Part shown: piece by piece, positions 35,970 through 40,325 of the stretch
How the letters are laid out: each line of letters begins with the position of its first letter
Numbering within the stretch: position 1 is the first letter of the stretch
Program-made: the position numbers and the translations under genes
Assembly (NCBI GenBank): GCA_016794805.1
Contig: JAEUJI010000347.1
Span: 1 to 40,325, forward strand
Direction of reading: 5' to 3'
Origin: Gemmatimonadota bacterium
GTDB taxonomy: Bacteria > Gemmatimonadota > Gemmatimonadetes > Gemmatimonadales > GWC2-71-9
DNA: 40,325 nucleotides
The notes under the pieces: generated by a model
What the model was told of the DNA's origin: nothing
The model's database searches: none
The model's input: the letters and a program-made list of their open reading frames with translations, nothing else

Positions 35970-37108
35970 CCCATCCCCTCCGCGTACAGCGCCTCGTACA
36001 TGGGGACGACGCGGTCGGCGGAGAAGGTCCCCGCCTTGGCGATCGCCGCCTCCCGCATCACCGCGAGCCGGGCGGGATCGAGCAGCAGATCAACGGAGCG
36101 GCGGCCCATGGCTTCCACCGAGCCGGGCGGCTCGAGGATGCCCGAGATGCCGTCGTCGATCACCTCGGGAAGGCCCCCCGCCCGGCTCGCGACCGCCGGC
36201 GCCCCGCAGGCCATCGCCTCCAGCGCCGCGAGCCCGAAGGACTCGGTCTGGGAGGGCAGCAGGAAGAGATCGCTGGCCTGGAGGATGGTGGCGACCCGGT
36301 CCAGCCGCCCGAGGAACCGGACATCTTCCGCCACGCCCAGCTGTTCGGCCTCGCGCTCGGCGTCCCCCCGATCGGGCCCATCGCCGACCATCACGAGGGT
36401 GGCGCCCATCGCCTTCCGGATCCGGGCGAAGATCCGGACCACGTCCCGCACCCGCTTCACCTCGCGAAAGTTGGAGATGTGCGCAATCACCTTGTGTCCC
36501 GCGGGGGCGAGGGCCTCCCGCCGGGCCGCGGGCTCGGGGCGATACTCCTCGAGGTTCACGAAGTTGGGGATCGTGACGACGTTGCAGCTGACGCAGCCGA
36601 AGGTGCGGTAGGTCTCGTCCCGGAGGAAGTTCGAGACCGCCGTCACCTGGTCGGAGCGCTCGATCGAGAACTTGGTGATCTGGTAGAAGCTCGACTCCTG
36701 CCCCACCAGCGTGATATCCGTGCCATGCAGCGTGGTGACCACCCGGACCCGGCGCTCCGCGGCCAGCATCTCGCGCGCCATCCACGCCGTGGTGGCGTGG
36801 GGGATGGCGTAGTGCACGTGGAGGATGTCCAGCTCTTCCCGGCGCGCCACCTCGTACTGCTTGGAGGCCAGCGCCAGGGTGTAGGGGAAGTGATCGAAGA
36901 GTGGGTAGTGCGAGATCGAGGTATCCACCTCGTGGAAGAACACCCGCTCGGCGAAGCCCCGCAGCCGGAACGGTGAGGCGTAGGAAATGAAATGGACCTC
37001 GTGTCCCCGGCGCGCGAGCGCCAGGCCCAGCTCGGTGGCCAGCGCGCCGGAGCCGCCGTAGGTCGGGTAGCAGGTAATGCCGATACGCAGGGGACGGATC
37101 TCAGGCAT
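35966..37108 (-). CDS. bshA: N-acetyl-alpha-D-glucosaminyl L-malate synthase BshA
   Basis: BshA joins GlcNAc from UDP-GlcNAc to L-malate, the first step of bacillithiol synthesis. The 380-aa GT4 glycosyltransferase shows the BshA-type N-terminus RIGITCYPTYGGSGALATELG, SISHYPLFDHFPYTLALASK, VHYAIPHATTAWMA, VTTLHGTDITLVGQ, and the C-terminal E-x7-E block TESFGLAALEAMACGAPAVASRAGG. BshB and BshC are not in the window. An annotation of generic glycosyltransferase is possible, but the N-terminal pattern is strongly BshA. The start overlaps the ankyrin gene by eight bases. Confidence 0.92.
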   Translation of the reverse strand: MPEIRPLRIGITCYPTYGGSGALATELGLALARRGHEVHFISYASPFRLRGFAERVFFHEVDTSISHYPLFDHFPYTLALASKQYEVARREELDILHVHYAIPHATTAWMAREMLAAERRVRVVTTLHGTDITLVGQESSFYQITKFSIERSDQVTAVSNFLRDETYRTFGCVSCNVVTIPNFVNLEEYRPEPAARREALAPAGHKVIAHISNFREVKRVRDVVRIFARIRKAMGATLVMVGDGPDRGDAEREAEQLGVAEDVRFLGRLDRVATILQASDLFLLPSQTESFGLAALEAMACGAPAVASRAGGLPEVIDDGISGILEPPGSVEAMGRRSVDLLLDPARLAVMREAAIAKAGTFSADRVVPMYEALYAEGMG

Positions 37109-37616
37109 CGGCGCCTCGCGCCTGGAGCAGCGCGGTCACCTCGGCATGGCCGCGCTCTCGCGCCAGGGCGAGCGGCGTGGCGCCGGAATAGCTGCGTCGC
37201 GCGGGGGCCGCGCCGCGCTCCAGCAGCAGCCGCACCACCGCGGCATGGCCCTTCTCCGCCGCGCCGTGGAGCGCGGTCCATTGGCCGCTTTGCTCCGCGT
37301 TCGGGTCGGCACCGGCATCGAGCAGCAGTTCCACGATGGCCGCGTGGCCCGCGGTGGCGGCGGCGTGGAGCGGCTGGTTGCGCAGGGGGTCCATCGAGAT
37401 CGCGGCGACGTCCGCCTTGATGGAGAGCAGGTAGCGCGCCGCGTCGAGGTGCCCGAACCAGGCGGCGTAGTGCAGCGGGGTACAGCCCGCCAGGTCCGGC
37501 ATGGTCGCGAAGTCGCGGTTGTGGTCCAGCAGTTCCCGGAGCCGGGCGGTATTTCCGGTCTGGGCCGCGTCGGCGAGTTCGGCTCGGAGGTCCATGGCGG
37601 GGGAAAGTAATGTCAC
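37101..37616 (-). CDS. Ankyrin-repeat protein
   Basis: This is a cytoplasmic-looking protein of about 171 aa built from four or five ankyrin repeats: TPLHYAAWFGHLDAARYLL, QPLHAAATAGHAAIVELLLDAGADPN, TALHGAAEKGHAAVVRLLLERGA and TPLALARERGHAEVTALL. Such repeats mediate protein-protein contacts; no partner can be read from sequence. The GTG at 37616 overlaps the miaA stop (GTGA), matching local style; an ATG at 37595 would give 164 aa. Its end overlaps bshA by eight bases. Confidence 0.9.
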   Translation of the reverse strand: MTLLSPAMDLRAELADAAQTGNTARLRELLDHNRDFATMPDLAGCTPLHYAAWFGHLDAARYLLSIKADVAAISMDPLRNQPLHAAATAGHAAIVELLLDAGADPNAEQSGQWTALHGAAEKGHAAVVRLLLERGAAPARRSYSGATPLALARERGHAEVTALLQARGADA

Positions 37617-38536
37617 CCCGGGCGCTCCGCCCAGCGGGCCGCAATCTCCGCCGCGAGCTCCTCGGGCGGGCGGGTGGCGTCAAGGGTGAGCACCGGCCCC
37701 TCGAGCTGGTGCCGGAACCAGGTCTCCTGGCGCTTGGCATACTGCCGGCTCGCGATGGCCACCGCGTCGGCGACGCTCTCCCGGGTCCGCTGGCCATGCA
37801 GGTACTCCACCGCCTCGCGGGGCCCGATGGCGTCGAGCCCCGGCGCGCCCGCGGGAAGCCCCTCGGCGAGGACCGCCGCCACCTCCTCGATCATGCCGCG
37901 GCGGACCATTTCCTCCGCGCGCACCTGGATCCGCTGGTGCAGCACCGGGCGGGGGGCCGTCAGCACCACGTACCAGGGTGTGATCACCCCCCGGGCCCGG
38001 GCGTGGGCCTGCCAGTGGCTGAGGGGCTGGCCGGTGAGCAGTGCCACCTCGATGGCGCGGACCGCACGCTGCCGGCCGCCGCCGCGGAAGCCGGGGTCGA
38101 GCCGGGCGGCCCAGCGCACCAGGTCGATCGGTTCGAGGCCGCGGGTCCAGCGCTCGAGGTCGCGGCGCCGGAGCGCGTCGAGTGGCGGCTCGGCGAAGAG
38201 CCCGTCCGCCAGCGCCCGCACGTAGAGGCCGGTGCCGCCCACCACCACCGGCAACCGGTCGCGCGCGCGCACGGCGGCGATCCACCCCGGGGCGTCGGCG
38301 GCGAAGCGGCCGGCGCTGTAGCGCTCGCCGGGCCGGACGAGATCGATCCCATGATGAGGCAGCCGGGCGAGCCAGCGAGCGGGGGGCTTGGCGGTGCCGA
38401 TGTCGAGGCCGCGGTAGACCTGGCGGGAATCGGCGGAGATGACTTCCAGCGGCCAGTGCGCCTGCAGCGCATAGGCGACAGCGGTCTTGCCGATGCCGGT
38501 CGGACCAAGCAGGACGGGGGTGCTAGCGCCGGCCAA
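37613..38536 (-). CDS. miaA: tRNA dimethylallyltransferase MiaA
   Basis: MiaA adds a dimethylallyl group to A37 of tRNAs that read UNN codons. The 307 aa have the P-loop VLLGPTGIGKTAVAYAL, ISADSRQVYRGLDIGTAKP, HHGIDLVRPGERYSAGRFAADA, VVVGGTGLYVRAL, and the C-terminal AIASRQYAKRQETWFR. The TTG start at 38536 overlaps the mutL end by 14 bases; mutL-miaA adjacency is common. Confidence 0.96.
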   Translation of the reverse strand: MAGASTPVLLGPTGIGKTAVAYALQAHWPLEVISADSRQVYRGLDIGTAKPPARWLARLPHHGIDLVRPGERYSAGRFAADAPGWIAAVRARDRLPVVVGGTGLYVRALADGLFAEPPLDALRRRDLERWTRGLEPIDLVRWAARLDPGFRGGGRQRAVRAIEVALLTGQPLSHWQAHARARGVITPWYVVLTAPRPVLHQRIQVRAEEMVRRGMIEEVAAVLAEGLPAGAPGLDAIGPREAVEYLHGQRTRESVADAVAIASRQYAKRQETWFRHQLEGPVLTLDATRPPEELAAEIAARWAERPG

Positions 38537-40250
38537 ACCGGCGCTCCAGCTCCTCCCGCGGCAGCTGCACGATCGTCGCGCGGCCGTGCACGTCGTGGGG
38601 TGACAGGGCGCAGGCGAAGAGCCGGGCCAGCAACTCCCGGCGCTCCCGCTCCTCGAGGGCGTCGCCGCCCTTCACCGCCGCGCGACAGGCATAGGTGGCG
38701 GCGAACCGCTCCAGCCGGTTGGCCCAGCCGCCGAAGCGGCCGCGGGCCAGGTCCGCCACGAGTTCCTGAAAGCACCGGGTGGCGTCGAACCGGGGGTGCG
38801 GTGTCGGGACCGCGTGCAGCGCCACCGTCCGCCCCCCGAACGGCTCCACCTCATATCCGACGCGACCCAGGACCTCGCCGTACTGCTCCACCACCTCCAG
38901 CTCCTCGTCGGTGAGGTCCAGGGTCGTGGGAAGGAGGAGTCGCTGGCCCGGGAGGCCCCCGGCGGTGAGCCGGTCCAGCACCTGCTCGTACAGCACCCGC
39001 TCATGCGCGGAGTGCTGGTCCACGAACACCAGGCCCTCCGTCGTCTCGTAGACCAGGTAAGTGTTGAAGAGCTGGGTCACCGGGCCCAGCTCCCACGCCG
39101 CGCCGGCGGGGCCGCCCGGGGTTTCCTCGTCCTCCTCGCCGATGTCCGCTGGTTCAGCGGGCTCGAAGAGCTCCGGGGCATCCAGCAGCGCCGCGCCGTC
39201 CACGCCGACCGGCGCCGGGGCCCACTCGCGACGCCCGGGGGCGCTCACCACCGCGGCGGCTTCGAGCCGGCCCAGGGCATCCCGCACCGACTCTTCCATG
39301 GCGCGCTCCGCCCCGATGCGGTCACGGAAGCGGACCTCGAGCTTGGCGGGGTGGACATTCACGTCCACGTCCGCGTTGTCGGTTTCGATCTCAAGAAAGA
39401 GTGACGGGCGATCGCCGGGGTGGATGGCGGAGCGATAGCCCGCTTCCGCGGCACGGACCAGGAAGTTGTCGCGGAAGGGCCGCCCGTTGACGAAGAGCTG
39501 GGTCCGGCGGCCGGTGGGCTGGGCATCGGCGGGACGCTGGATGAAGCCGCGCACCTGGAAGCCGCCGACGGCGTAGCGCACCGGCACCAGGGTCCGGGCC
39601 AGGTCCGGGCCCCAGACCGCCTCCAGCCGCTCCTGCGCCGACTGGCCGGGGGTCACCAGCAGGCGGGGGCGGCCGTCGAACAGCAGCTCGAACCCCACCT
39701 CCGGGTGGGCCAGCGCGATCGTCGCCACGGCATCCCAGCAGGCCCGGGACTCGCTCGAGGCGGAGCGGAGGAACTTGCGCCGCGCGGGCGTGTTGTAGAA
39801 CAGGCTCCGCACCGTCACGGTGGTGCCCCGCTGGCGCGCCGCGGCGCCGACCTGCTCCACCCGGCCGCCATGCACGTCGATCTCGGTCGCGTCGCCGTCC
39901 GCCTCCGACGTGACCAGGCGGAGCCGCGAGACCGAGGCGATCGCCGGCAGCGCCTCGCCCCGGAAGCCGAAGCTGCGGACGCCCACCAGGTCGGCAGCGC
40001 TCCGGATCTTGGACGTGGCGTGGCGGTCGAGGGCGAGGACCGCGTCCTCCCGGCCCATGCCGTGGCCGTCGTCGCTCACCTCGACCAGGGTCTTGCCGCC
40101 CTGCTCCAGCTCGATGCGAACCCGGGTGGCGCCCGCATCGATGGCGTTCTCGACCAGTTCCTTCACGGCGGAGGCAGGGCGTTCCACGACTTCGCCGGCG
40201 GCAATCTGGTCCGCGACGGTGTCCGGCAGGATGGCGATGCGGCGGGGCAT
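38523..40250 (-). CDS. mutL: DNA mismatch repair protein MutL
   Basis: MutL couples mismatch recognition to strand removal. The 575 aa include the GHKL ATPase: KELVENAIDAGATRV (Glu31, Asn35), SDDGHGM, HATSKI and FGFRGEALPAIASVS. The C-terminal dimerisation domain has the endonuclease-type motif DQHSAHERVLYE (Asp411-Glu422) and YACRAAVKGGDAL. The usual C-terminal CPHGRP block is changed to SPHDVHGRAT (550-559), lacking the Cys and carrying an insertion. The start is five bases from a TATCTT -10-like box (40256-40261). Confidence 0.96.
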   Translation of the reverse strand: MPRRIAILPDTVADQIAAGEVVERPASAVKELVENAIDAGATRVRIELEQGGKTLVEVSDDGHGMGREDAVLALDRHATSKIRSAADLVGVRSFGFRGEALPAIASVSRLRLVTSEADGDATEIDVHGGRVEQVGAAARQRGTTVTVRSLFYNTPARRKFLRSASSESRACWDAVATIALAHPEVGFELLFDGRPRLLVTPGQSAQERLEAVWGPDLARTLVPVRYAVGGFQVRGFIQRPADAQPTGRRTQLFVNGRPFRDNFLVRAAEAGYRSAIHPGDRPSLFLEIETDNADVDVNVHPAKLEVRFRDRIGAERAMEESVRDALGRLEAAAVVSAPGRREWAPAPVGVDGAALLDAPELFEPAEPADIGEEDEETPGGPAGAAWELGPVTQLFNTYLVYETTEGLVFVDQHSAHERVLYEQVLDRLTAGGLPGQRLLLPTTLDLTDEELEVVEQYGEVLGRVGYEVEPFGGRTVALHAVPTPHPRFDATRCFQELVADLARGRFGGWANRLERFAATYACRAAVKGGDALEERERRELLARLFACALSPHDVHGRATIVQLPREELERRFGRR

Positions 40251-40280
40251 GGTGGAAGATAAGCCCGGATCGGCGGGCGA

Positions 40281-40325
40281 TCAGGGGAGCTGCGGGCCGG
40301 CTACGGGAACCAGCGAGCGGACTTC
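40281..40325 (-). CDS. Possible C-terminal end of an upstream gene
   Basis: A frame open from the right window edge ends in TGA at 40283-40281, reading EVRSLVPVAGPQLP before the stop. It is on the same strand as mutL and 30 bases ahead of it, so it may be the tail of a preceding gene. Fourteen codons are too few to judge. Confidence 0.3.
   Translation of the reverse strand, partial: EVRSLVPVAGPQLP

Overview
The window is a gene-dense, very GC-rich bacterial chromosome segment, about 70% GC by eye. I see no insertion sequence, prophage, CRISPR array, tRNA or rRNA. The gene set suggests a Gram-negative-type, soil-lineage bacterium, most likely Gemmatimonadota. The reasons are Ser/Thr kinases of the Gemmatimonas type, the alternative GlmU family, a bacillithiol-type BshA, an outer-membrane-barrel-like protein, CIRCE-controlled groESL, and many genes coupled by 1-4 base overlaps with GTG and TTG starts. 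The phylum call is inference; the gene calls rest on visible motifs.

Left third (1-11 kb, minus strand). A translation/transcription operon runs rimP-nusA-ylxQ-infB-ylxP-rbfA-truB-ribF-secD, with secD cut by the window edge. It has a consensus promoter (TTGACG-17-TATACT). Its leader contains a U-tract intrinsic terminator whose 3' half can instead pair with an upstream arm, so it looks like an attenuator. Upstream of it lies murA-pgeF (peptidoglycan). MurA has Asp where the fosfomycin-target Cys normally sits.

Middle (11-15.2 kb, plus strand). A tightly overlapping four-gene unit encodes a DUF948-like membrane/coiled-coil protein, a secreted zinc-dependent phospholipase C-like protein, a four-TM Ser/Thr kinase and a secreted M23 peptidase. 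This looks like an envelope-directed module of unknown purpose. From 23.7 kb down to 15.25 kb on the minus strand runs a seven-gene unit: lipoprotein-serS-orphan histidine kinase-pcrA/uvrD-gatC-gatA-gatB.

Right of that (23.8-27.2 kb, plus strand). A divergent promoter drives roadblock/LC7-manC-alternative glmU-MBL hydrolase. Next come a small secreted protein, groESL with CIRCE and a second inverted repeat beside it, and a secreted protein that retains all six copper ligands of the PHM/DBM monooxygenase fold.

Right third (31.2-40.3 kb, minus strand). A small-membrane-protein/lipoprotein/NlpC-P60 unit is followed by coaX with its own near-leaderless promoter, then the overlapping mutL-miaA-ankyrin-bshA-uppP-birA run. 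Non-coding gaps are all under 300 bases. Most hold promoters or GC-rich hairpins, which are listed individually. The most interesting items are the rimP-nusA-infB leader attenuator, the bacterial PHM-like copper protein, the barrel-NlpC/P60 fusion and the kinase/phospholipase/peptidase module.
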